A stretch of 22,858 nucleotides of DNA. It comes from a virus. Positions 5,769 through 13,523 of the stretch are shown piece by piece. Positions within the stretch are counted from its first letter, which is position 1; each line of letters begins with the position of its first letter. The stretch spans positions 1 through 22,858 of IMG/VR virus record IMGVR_UViG_3300029263_000681, one strand, 5' to 3'. Made by a program: the position numbers and the translations under genes. The notes beneath the pieces are model-generated. The model did not search any database. It saw only the letters and a program-made list of their open reading frames with translations, and was not told the origin of the DNA.

Positions 5769-7889
5769 GTGTTTCAGCTAAATATAACCGAGGACGATAC
5801 ATCCTTGGAGCAAGCACTTGCCTACTATGATGATGGCTATAATGTTGTACCCCTGCAAAGGTCTAACAAAAAGCCACCCCCTTTCTTAAAAGATTGGGCG
5901 CAATACAAAACTGGAAGACCTACTAGGGAACTTGTAGAGTCTTGGTTTAAAGATAGAGACAACCTAGTTGTTGCTCTAGTGTGTGGTAATTTTATAGTCG
6001 TTGACGCTGACTCACCAGAGGCTATGGATTGGGTAGAAAGAAATCTACCAGCATGTCCTTTTAAAGTTGTAACTGGTAAAGGTATGCATTACTACTATAA
6101 CAACCCGCAAAATTATACAACCTTCGCTACTAGAAGAACTAACGATACACCTATAGAAAGACTGATAGATATCAGAGGTGTTGGAGGATTGATTATTGCT
6201 CCTTATAACCGTCATGCCAATGGTCAGGTGTATAAGCCAATTACCTTTCCAGATTGGAAGATATATGACCATACGGATCTCCCAGACTTTACTGAAATTG
6301 AGTACACAAAGATAACCGGTGTCCCAAAGATAGAAGTAAGTAAGCAGACAGCTCCTTTTTCATTAGACGGTGTATTAGAAGGCTCTAGGAACGACGGAGC
6401 GGCAAGAATAGCAGGATACTTAATATCTAAAGATATCAACTTAGACTTTGCTAGGGTTTTTTTACAAAACTGGAATAAGAATAACAATCCACCATTACCA
6501 CAAAATGAGGTTGATTCTGTTTTAGATAATGTAAAGAAGACTCATGACAGGAAGAATCAGAAAGCACCATTATTTATCCAAGCAACTGAGACTATACAAC
6601 CACCTGCAGATTTGTTTAATCCACCAGGTTTGATCAAAGATATGTTTAATTTTTGTGAAGAGATAGCGCAAGTTCCTCAACCAGAACTATCTTTAGTAGG
6701 AGCTTTATCACTAGCTAGTGTTACATGTGGCCGTTTATACAGAACAAGTATGAACAACTTCTCTAGCATGTATTTTATGTGTATAGCTAAGTCTGGACAG
6801 GGTAAGGAGAACATTAAGACTTTTGTTGAATCGGTTCTTAATGCCTCTGATCATGAGAAGCTTATTGTTGGAGATGGTTATACCTCTAGTGGTGCTGTGC
6901 ATTCTGTTTTAAAGATGAGACCTACTCAAATAACTATTATGGATGAGTTTGGTAAAAGACTAGAAGCAATAGGATCTCAAGGAAACGCAAACAAAGAAGA
7001 CGGCATACAGACTCTTATGGAAGCTTGGGGGCGTTGTCACGGGACTCTAAGGCCAGATAACTATTCTCTTATGAATGTGCAAGAAAACTATAAAGAGCAA
7101 ATGATGAATAGGGTTACTCACAAACCTGCAATTACTTTAGTTGGTCTTTCTGTACCTAAGAACTTTTATGGTGCTTTGAACGGAGGACGTATTGCAGATG
7201 GATTCCTAAACCGTTTCGTAGTTGTTGAGTCTAACGAGCCAAGAAGGGTCGGTGATCTGAAAAGATTTAAAGAGCCACCTCTGTCATTAATTAACTGGGT
7301 TAATTATATAAGAAGAGATAGAGGAGGATTAAGCGATCCATCTAGAGACAATGCAGAGATTGATTTAAATCAAACTGTATTAGATTTTGACAGACAAGCA
7401 GAAGAGCAATTACAAGACTTTGCTAGGGAGATTGTTAAAAGGCAGGATGTTTTAGAAAAAGATAATCTTGAGCCGTTATTAAGTAGATCTAAAGAAAAGG
7501 CAATGCGATTAGCTTTGCTATGTACTTTAGCCTCTAAGGTAGACTCTCTGGTCATTACTGGCGATGTTATGAAGTGGGCTATAGATTATATTAGATATTA
7601 CGATCTTATGTTTATAGAAGCTTGTAGAGATAAGGTTGCAAGTTCAGCAACTGAGTCAAAGATTAAGCAGGTATTGTCATTTATTAAATCTAGGAATGGC
7701 GATGGCATATCTAAAAGGGAAGTAGATAGACATGAATTATTTAGAAGCATGAAGTCTTATGAGGTTAAAGAGATTATAGAAAGACTTAAGAATGCCGGAG
7801 AGATACAAGAAATAGAAATTAAAATTGGAGGTAAGGGTAGACCTACCAAAAGATTGGTAGCTGTTGATCCTAACTTCTTTGAGGAATGA
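5769..7889 (+). CDS. Primase-polymerase with ATPase (DUF3987-like) and winged-helix tail
   Basis: This 706-aa replication protein starts with GTG directly after the preceding stop. The N-terminal domain (about 10-175) is an archaeo-eukaryotic type primase-polymerase: motif I VVDAD (77-81), motif II GKGMHYYY with His107, motif III DIRGVGG (134-140). A PriCT-like helical segment follows at 200-260 (EGSRNDGAARIAGYLIS). The ATPase-like region shows a Walker A-like AKSGQGKE (340-347) and Walker B ITIMDEF (388-394), matching DUF3987-type domains. A C-terminal winged helix is likely at about 630-700 (GISKREVDRHEL). The P-loop ends in Glu instead of Ser/Thr. Likely role: priming and perhaps unwinding at the replication fork or origin. 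No DNA polymerase is in the window. Confidence 0.8.
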   Translation: MFQLNITEDDTSLEQALAYYDDGYNVVPLQRSNKKPPPFLKDWAQYKTGRPTRELVESWFKDRDNLVVALVCGNFIVVDADSPEAMDWVERNLPACPFKVVTGKGMHYYYNNPQNYTTFATRRTNDTPIERLIDIRGVGGLIIAPYNRHANGQVYKPITFPDWKIYDHTDLPDFTEIEYTKITGVPKIEVSKQTAPFSLDGVLEGSRNDGAARIAGYLISKDINLDFARVFLQNWNKNNNPPLPQNEVDSVLDNVKKTHDRKNQKAPLFIQATETIQPPADLFNPPGLIKDMFNFCEEIAQVPQPELSLVGALSLASVTCGRLYRTSMNNFSSMYFMCIAKSGQGKENIKTFVESVLNASDHEKLIVGDGYTSSGAVHSVLKMRPTQITIMDEFGKRLEAIGSQGNANKEDGIQTLMEAWGRCHGTLRPDNYSLMNVQENYKEQMMNRVTHKPAITLVGLSVPKNFYGALNGGRIADGFLNRFVVVESNEPRRVGDLKRFKEPPLSLINWVNYIRRDRGGLSDPSRDNAEIDLNQTVLDFDRQAEEQLQDFAREIVKRQDVLEKDNLEPLLSRSKEKAMRLALLCTLASKVDSLVITGDVMKWAIDYIRYYDLMFIEACRDKVASSATESKIKQVLSFIKSRNGDGISKREVDRHELFRSMKSYEVKEIIERLKNAGEIQEIEIKIGGKGRPTKRLVAVDPNFFEE

Positions 7890-7891
7890 TT

Positions 7892-8353
7892 ATGAAGACA
7901 CCATCACTAGAGACGAGAGACGATCAAAAACGAGAAGAGAGGGTTGCAGGCTTCTTAGAAGGACTGTGGGGAGTCAGCTGTCATAAGCTACCCACCAGTT
8001 ACTCTTTAGATTATTGGATAGAGTCTCAAGACAAATGTTTTTGGTGCGAAGTTAAATGCAGAAGCTTTGGATATGATAAGTACGATACCTTTGTTCTATC
8101 TGCTAATAAGATGCGCAAAGGGTCTTCCTTTGCTTTAGCTACAGGGAATCCTTATATAACGGTGTATGCAATGACTGATGGTGTTTATATGCATGAATGG
8201 AAACCTGGGTTTAAGTATGACATAAGAATGAATGTTAGTGAAAACCCTACCTATGATGACGACAATGAGCCGTATATACATATAGCAAAAGAAGATCTCG
8301 TTTGTTTGTCTACCACTCCGCTGGGAATGGATAGCAACCAAATAGGATTTTAA
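7892..8353 (+). CDS. Small PD-(D/E)XK nuclease, possibly a junction resolvase
   Basis: The product is about 153 aa. The start is placed at the ATG at 7892 because GAGG (7881-7884) lies 7 bases before it; the ATG at 7886, overlapping the previous stop, is only one base from that site. An N-terminal helix contains ERVAGFLEGLWG. The core is LDYWIESQ ... FWCEVKCRS, with Asp40 and Glu53-x-Lys55, the D...ExK arrangement of PD-(D/E)XK nucleases. Small enzymes of this type in phage replication operons act as Holliday-junction resolvases or nicking enzymes, and position after the primase fits. Its stop overlaps the stop of the opposing 1093-aa gene. Exact substrate uncertain. Confidence 0.6.
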   Translation: MKTPSLETRDDQKREERVAGFLEGLWGVSCHKLPTSYSLDYWIESQDKCFWCEVKCRSFGYDKYDTFVLSANKMRKGSSFALATGNPYITVYAMTDGVYMHEWKPGFKYDIRMNVSENPTYDDDNEPYIHIAKEDLVCLSTTPLGMDSNQIGF

Positions 8354-11300
8354 ACTATAGTTCTTCCGCCTATTCTTTCTGCAAAGTCTAATCTTTCTTG
8401 ATCTATACCGCCCATTCCAGCTAGGCCTCCTGTCTGAACTGAAGAGACATCAGGCATTTCTATTTGTGACGTTTTTAATCCTGTTTGAACTTGGTTTTCA
8501 GCGTCCTGTAAAGCGTCAACGCCTTGGTCAAGTAATGCTTTTCCTGGTTCAATTAACTTATCTAATTGTAGAGAATCTTTAACTTGATCAAACATATTCC
8601 CGGTTAAGTCGCCAAGGGTTTCAACTCCCATTCCGAACTTTCTTGTAAAGTATTGGCTTAGAGCTTTTTCAACAGCATCTAACAAGATCATAACAGATCC
8701 CTTGTCATTTTTAGCTAGAAGGCTAACAAAATACCCGTTACTAAAAATTTGTCTTGCAATAGCTAAACCAACTACTGTAGGAAGAACAGCTAAAGGGTTT
8801 AAAGCCATAGCAGCTCCTATTCCAGCAGCAACCAAAGAACCAGTCTGCGCTCCTCTACCTGCTTCGCCTTTAGTAAACGAATCAATAGACCTTTGAAAGT
8901 TTTTTAAACCTTGTGTTAATTCTTTTCCAAACATAGCCTCTAAAGTTGGATCACTATAAGAGTCTAAAGCTGTTTTTAAATTACCAGATTTAAATAAATC
9001 AGTTATTTTTCCTTTACCGTTCATGTCTATAGATTTAGCTAAAAGCTTTTGCATGCTTGCTTGTTGTAGACTTTTAAATACTTCAGGGCTTAAAGTTTCT
9101 TTTAAAATAAGAATATTTGCCTCGCCATTAGGCCTAAAGATAGTATTAACAGTTTCTTCTATACCTTTAGTTGGTAAATCTGATATAGCCCTATTTGCTT
9201 GGAAAGCTAATCTTTTTTCAGATTCTACAGCTAATTCTTTTAGCCCCTGTATAAAGGCTACGCCCTGCTCACTAGCGTTTAATCCTTCATTAGTTGTAGT
9301 AAAGTCATTAACTAAATTCTTCATATCTTGAGGTTTTAATTTTGGATTAACTTTATTTATTTGCGAAATAGTATTCCTAACTAAAGTTGCTGTATTCCTA
9401 CCGGTGCTTGAGTCTGTAAATAGTAAATCAAGTTTTCCAGGCTCGTCTCTTTCAAATCTTGCTATCTTCTTGGCGAACGTTTGGAAGTCTATAGCCTCTG
9501 TAGTTATATCGGTAGAATCTCTGAAAGCATCAGCAAATAAACGTTTTTTAATTTGACCTTTAAGCCTTGCTTCATTCCCCCCAGCTTTACCAGCCAGTCT
9601 CATGTATTCATCATACTGTCTTAGGCCTTTAAAAATGTCATCTAAATTCTTAGCCTCTCCATTAAGTATAACTTTTTTATAAATATCATCTGCGTCAAAT
9701 GCGCCTATTTGTGAATTAGATATGATTTTTTTAATTTCTAAACGGTCAAAAGGAGCCATTCTTTCTGCTGCAAGCTTATTAGTCTCTCTTAATGATTTTA
9801 TGGCTATGTTTACATCATTTAAACTTTTTGTTTCTAAGCTAAAGACTTCATCTCCTAACCCTGCTTTTTTAATATTTCTAGCTAATAGGACATTAAACTC
9901 AGCAAGACCTTCTACTTCTAATTGCCCAAGTATGCTATCAGGAGATCCTGTTCTCATTCCAGGCCTTGAGTCATCAAGCTTTCTCATAATTTCTATTATT
10001 ACTTTTCTTTCAGGACTAGCTTCAAGAGTGTCTCTTGATATGGTATTAAGCTTTGAGTAAGCGTTTCTTACATGAGTTAAAGAGACTGGTTTGCTTGGAT
10101 CAGACGCTGCTATTCTAAAGGTTTTTAAAGCTGCTTCAATCTTAGATACTATGCCTCCATCAAGCTCATCTCTATTATTTACACCCCAAAAATAGTCAGC
10201 ATCCTTATGTTGTGTAATTAACTTTAAAGAATCATCAATGTTTGTTGTTACCGTATTCCTAATAACTCTATCTAAAGTCTGCGCTCGTATTAAATCAATT
10301 CCAGTTTTTCCTTGTGTAGAAACTAAATTGTCAAATAGAGAATCAACTCCTCTGTATTTAACGCCTAAATCTTTTACAACTTCACCCCTTGCTCTGCTAA
10401 GAACTTTTTTTAGCTCCTCACCCATAGCCTTTCTGCTTGGAGCATCTCCATAATTTCCTATCTGCAAGGCATCTTCTCCAACGTCATCTAATAATTTTCT
10501 AAGTGCTTGAGTAACATCTTTTTCTTTCAACCTTAATTCTTGTAGTTTAGCCTGCACTTGTTCATCAAGGCTTCCTTTAGTGGAATCTGTAATAGATTTA
10601 TTTAATAATGCTTTTTCGTCTTTAATGCCTTTTAAAATATAATTTAATTCTGCACCAAAGTATTGAGCTGACTCCTTACCTCTAATATCTCCAAGAACTT
10701 GCTCTGATATTCCTTGAATTTTACCGGCTAAATTCCTTTGTAAAGTTTGCTGAGCTACGATACCTCTAAAATCAAATTGTTTTACTTTTCCATCTCTAAC
10801 GGCTTTATTTATTTGCCTTTCTGTTGCTTCCTTTCCTAAATCTGCATCAAGCTTAAGAACGTCATCAATGGATCTTCCTGCTGCTTGTTGAGCGTTTAAT
10901 CTTAAATCCTCAATCGGTGCTTTTTTACCAAGAAGCAAGCCGTAGCCAAGTCCAAATAACTCACCTACTCCTTGACCTACTGACCCAAACAAAAATTCAG
11001 TACCAAATAAACCTCTTAACTCATCTCTATCCTGTAGCTGAAACCCTTCTTGTGTATCTAAATATTCTTCTCCTGCTTTACCAGCCGCAGATCCAGCACC
11101 TGCTGCAAATGTTCTAGCTATTCTCTGTCTTCCGCCAAATAGAGTAGCAAGGCCTTTTAAAACTCTTAATTGAGGAGTCATAAAAGCTATGGCACCAACT
11201 ATAGGGCCAGCTACACCAGCAAAGTCTGAGAGATCCCCTGTTTTTAAATTAAAATCTTTTTCATCAACAATAGTATTTAACGGTATTCTTGTGCCGTCTG

Positions 11301-11631
11301 CTAACTCTCTGTATTGAATATCGAGGCCTAGCTCTTCTAACCCTGTTGGGTTTAAAGCTATTTGTCCTTTAGTATTTCTTGTAAAGCCAGACGATCCTAC
11401 TATCTTAGATAAGACTTGATCTTGTTCTTCTGCTGTTTCTGCTCTTCCTAGTTTCTGTCTTAATCCTTTAGCGTTTACACCTGTCTCATAATCAAAGTAA
11501 AGTTCATCATAAAAAGGAGATACTGCCCCTTGAGCAACGATTGCTTTTACTTTTTTTCTTGCTTCTTCTGGTGATTCTGCTTCAACAAACTCGTAAACAC
11601 CTTCAGCAATATTTACTTTATATCTTTGCAT
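8350..11631 (-). CDS. Large virion protein, probable DNA-ejection protein (1093 aa)
   Basis: This is the last gene of the late unit. The start is MQRYKVNIAEGVYEFVEAES in a TAATG junction with the 630-aa gene. The protein is mostly long helices rich in Lys, Glu and Leu, with Ala/Gly-rich hydrophobic segments at about 135-180 (FAGVAGPIVGAIAF; RTFAAGAGSAAGKAGEE), 209-235 and near the C-terminus (about 950-985, SLVAAGIGAAMALNPLAVLP). Length, position and helical/hydrophobic pattern fit the largest internal virion protein of podoviruses, which leaves the capsid with the DNA and helps span the cell envelope. No transglycosylase motif is visible. Function is inferred from context and composition, not from a recognised domain. 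Confidence 0.55.
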   Translation of the reverse strand: MQRYKVNIAEGVYEFVEAESPEEARKKVKAIVAQGAVSPFYDELYFDYETGVNAKGLRQKLGRAETAEEQDQVLSKIVGSSGFTRNTKGQIALNPTGLEELGLDIQYRELADGTRIPLNTIVDEKDFNLKTGDLSDFAGVAGPIVGAIAFMTPQLRVLKGLATLFGGRQRIARTFAAGAGSAAGKAGEEYLDTQEGFQLQDRDELRGLFGTEFLFGSVGQGVGELFGLGYGLLLGKKAPIEDLRLNAQQAAGRSIDDVLKLDADLGKEATERQINKAVRDGKVKQFDFRGIVAQQTLQRNLAGKIQGISEQVLGDIRGKESAQYFGAELNYILKGIKDEKALLNKSITDSTKGSLDEQVQAKLQELRLKEKDVTQALRKLLDDVGEDALQIGNYGDAPSRKAMGEELKKVLSRARGEVVKDLGVKYRGVDSLFDNLVSTQGKTGIDLIRAQTLDRVIRNTVTTNIDDSLKLITQHKDADYFWGVNNRDELDGGIVSKIEAALKTFRIAASDPSKPVSLTHVRNAYSKLNTISRDTLEASPERKVIIEIMRKLDDSRPGMRTGSPDSILGQLEVEGLAEFNVLLARNIKKAGLGDEVFSLETKSLNDVNIAIKSLRETNKLAAERMAPFDRLEIKKIISNSQIGAFDADDIYKKVILNGEAKNLDDIFKGLRQYDEYMRLAGKAGGNEARLKGQIKKRLFADAFRDSTDITTEAIDFQTFAKKIARFERDEPGKLDLLFTDSSTGRNTATLVRNTISQINKVNPKLKPQDMKNLVNDFTTTNEGLNASEQGVAFIQGLKELAVESEKRLAFQANRAISDLPTKGIEETVNTIFRPNGEANILILKETLSPEVFKSLQQASMQKLLAKSIDMNGKGKITDLFKSGNLKTALDSYSDPTLEAMFGKELTQGLKNFQRSIDSFTKGEAGRGAQTGSLVAAGIGAAMALNPLAVLPTVVGLAIARQIFSNGYFVSLLAKNDKGSVMILLDAVEKALSQYFTRKFGMGVETLGDLTGNMFDQVKDSLQLDKLIEPGKALLDQGVDALQDAENQVQTGLKTSQIEMPDVSSVQTGGLAGMGGIDQERLDFAERIGGRTIV

Positions 11632-13523
11632 TATATTGATATTTCCTGATATCCGGCAGAGGTTCCTTCTTTAAAATTGTATCTTAGTGCATCATCAAAG
11701 TTAAAGTCCATTATTAAATCTATTAGGGACGCATTTAAACGTATCATATCAGAATCGTATCCAACCTTTCTTAAACCTGAAGCTCTTGATATTACTTGGT
11801 TTTGATTTGCTCTCATTCCTTCTATTATGTTTGACCTACTGTTTTCTAGCTTCTTCTGAATTTCTGCTTTAGATGTAAAGATATTAACGCTACCAAATAT
11901 TTTTGCAACAATATCTCTATCTAAATTAGAAATAGTTTTACCTGATTCTCCAAGAATATTTCTTACAGACCTTTGAGCAGTAACTTCAAGAATTATTTCT
12001 GTTCTTTTTGCTGATGATAAATTGCCCCATTTTTCAGCTCCCATACCTGCAGCTGCAGCTAAATCATTACTAATTTTTGCTATCCAACCACCAACACCAA
12101 AAGCTTTAGGGTCGTTTAAATCTTCATTTATAACAGTATTAACATCACTTAATATTCTTTGATCTTCATCAAAGTTTTTAAGTGCAGTTGATACCTCATC
12201 TTCTAACTCTACAAATTTTGTTAAATCGGCTCCACTTAGAGTCTCGCCACCTTTCAAGCTAGCTTCATAACGAATTAGATTCATTTTTTGTTTAAGCTCT
12301 CTATTTTCTTGTTCGGCCATAAGATCTCTAGCAGCTCTTTCTTCTGCAGCTTTAGCTGCTCCAGAGGCTAATCCTTCGCCCATTTGACCTGTTCTTACAA
12401 GTTCGCCACCAACGTTTCTAATAAAGTCTAAGAACCTATCAGATCCAAAGAACCCTGGTTCTTGTAGCTTCCTATTAATAGAGTTATCTCTTGATCCTGT
12501 GATAGATTCAGTAACCGTTGTATCAACTTTATTCATGCTTGGAGCAGGTAAATCAAATGTAGGAGTTGCGCTTTTGTCTATTTCTTTTTTAAGCTCATCA
12601 GGTGAAAGGCCATCAAATTTTAAATCTGTATTGTTTGCACTTTCTTCTTCAGTTAAGTCTGTATTTACCGTTAGCTCTGCTGGTGTCATTTCTTGTATTA
12701 GGTTTGCAATTTCGTTATCTATTGGCTCTGGTCTTTCTATGGGATTTCCAAACTCGTCCTTACCAATAAGAGATGCCTCATAAGCACTTCTTCTTGCATC
12801 TTGTTCGGCACGTCCAACGCTACCAGGTTCATATAATTGACCTACAGATTCTCCGCTAGTAACCGGAGTTCTTGTTACAGGCTCTATTTCTAATAATGGT
12901 ATATCTTCTACTAACAAAGGTTGACTAGGCTCTACAGACCCTTGGTCTTCTATGGTCGGATTATTTATTGCTGTTATTTCTTCCGCAAAGTCCGGAACAA
13001 CTCCTAAATCTTTGCTAACTAATTGGCCTAGTATTCTGCTTCTGTTTTCTTCTCTTGTATCAACAAAAGAGTCATAATCTTTTCTTTTTCCTTTTTGAAA
13101 ATCAAAACTACTTTGATCTTTTAAAAAAGTCCCAACCGGTCCAGAACCAGCAAATTCACCAATAAAACCACCTACTCCTCTTATAGGTCCCTCTAATTTA
13201 CTCAGAATTCCTCTTGAGACATCAAAAGCAGCTGTACCTACGTCGTCAACCCTATCTCCAAACATATTTCTATCTGACATATTAAAAGGTTCATCGCCTT
13301 TTCTGTATGTTTCTAACTCTTGATAAACACCATCACCCATTTCTAATTGTCCAACTTTTAAACCATTTAATAATGGATAAGCATATTGTGATTTAGCCAT
13401 AACGTTATCAAGAAAACCGGGTGTTAAAGTTGTTACTTTTCCAGTTTCGTTATCTCTAATGTCGTAAGGCCCTAAGGTAGTCTGACCACCAATTGCAAAC
13501 ATTCTTCTATTAAGAATATTCAT
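11631..13523 (-). CDS. Virion/internal protein (630 aa), unknown function
   Basis: The protein begins MNILNRRMFAIGGQTTLGPY. Residues up to about 180 look folded. About 185-345 is acidic, Pro/Thr-rich and probably disordered. Residues 375-420 contain an Ala/Glu coiled-coil-like stretch (AAKAAEERAARDLMAEQENR), and the C-terminal 200 residues are helical. It sits between two large Gly/Gln- or helix-rich genes in the late unit, with 1-base stop/start overlaps on both sides. I do not recognise a domain; a structural or ejection role is inferred from position. Confidence 0.55.
   Translation of the reverse strand: MNILNRRMFAIGGQTTLGPYDIRDNETGKVTTLTPGFLDNVMAKSQYAYPLLNGLKVGQLEMGDGVYQELETYRKGDEPFNMSDRNMFGDRVDDVGTAAFDVSRGILSKLEGPIRGVGGFIGEFAGSGPVGTFLKDQSSFDFQKGKRKDYDSFVDTREENRSRILGQLVSKDLGVVPDFAEEITAINNPTIEDQGSVEPSQPLLVEDIPLLEIEPVTRTPVTSGESVGQLYEPGSVGRAEQDARRSAYEASLIGKDEFGNPIERPEPIDNEIANLIQEMTPAELTVNTDLTEEESANNTDLKFDGLSPDELKKEIDKSATPTFDLPAPSMNKVDTTVTESITGSRDNSINRKLQEPGFFGSDRFLDFIRNVGGELVRTGQMGEGLASGAAKAAEERAARDLMAEQENRELKQKMNLIRYEASLKGGETLSGADLTKFVELEDEVSTALKNFDEDQRILSDVNTVINEDLNDPKAFGVGGWIAKISNDLAAAAGMGAEKWGNLSSAKRTEIILEVTAQRSVRNILGESGKTISNLDRDIVAKIFGSVNIFTSKAEIQKKLENSRSNIIEGMRANQNQVISRASGLRKVGYDSDMIRLNASLIDLIMDFNFDDALRYNFKEGTSAGYQEISI

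Noticed and set aside
9722-10060. Plus-strand ORF of 112 codons
   Set aside because: Antisense to the 1093-aa gene, which has overlapping junctions and coherent composition; this frame is Ser/Leu-rich like other antisense shadows here.
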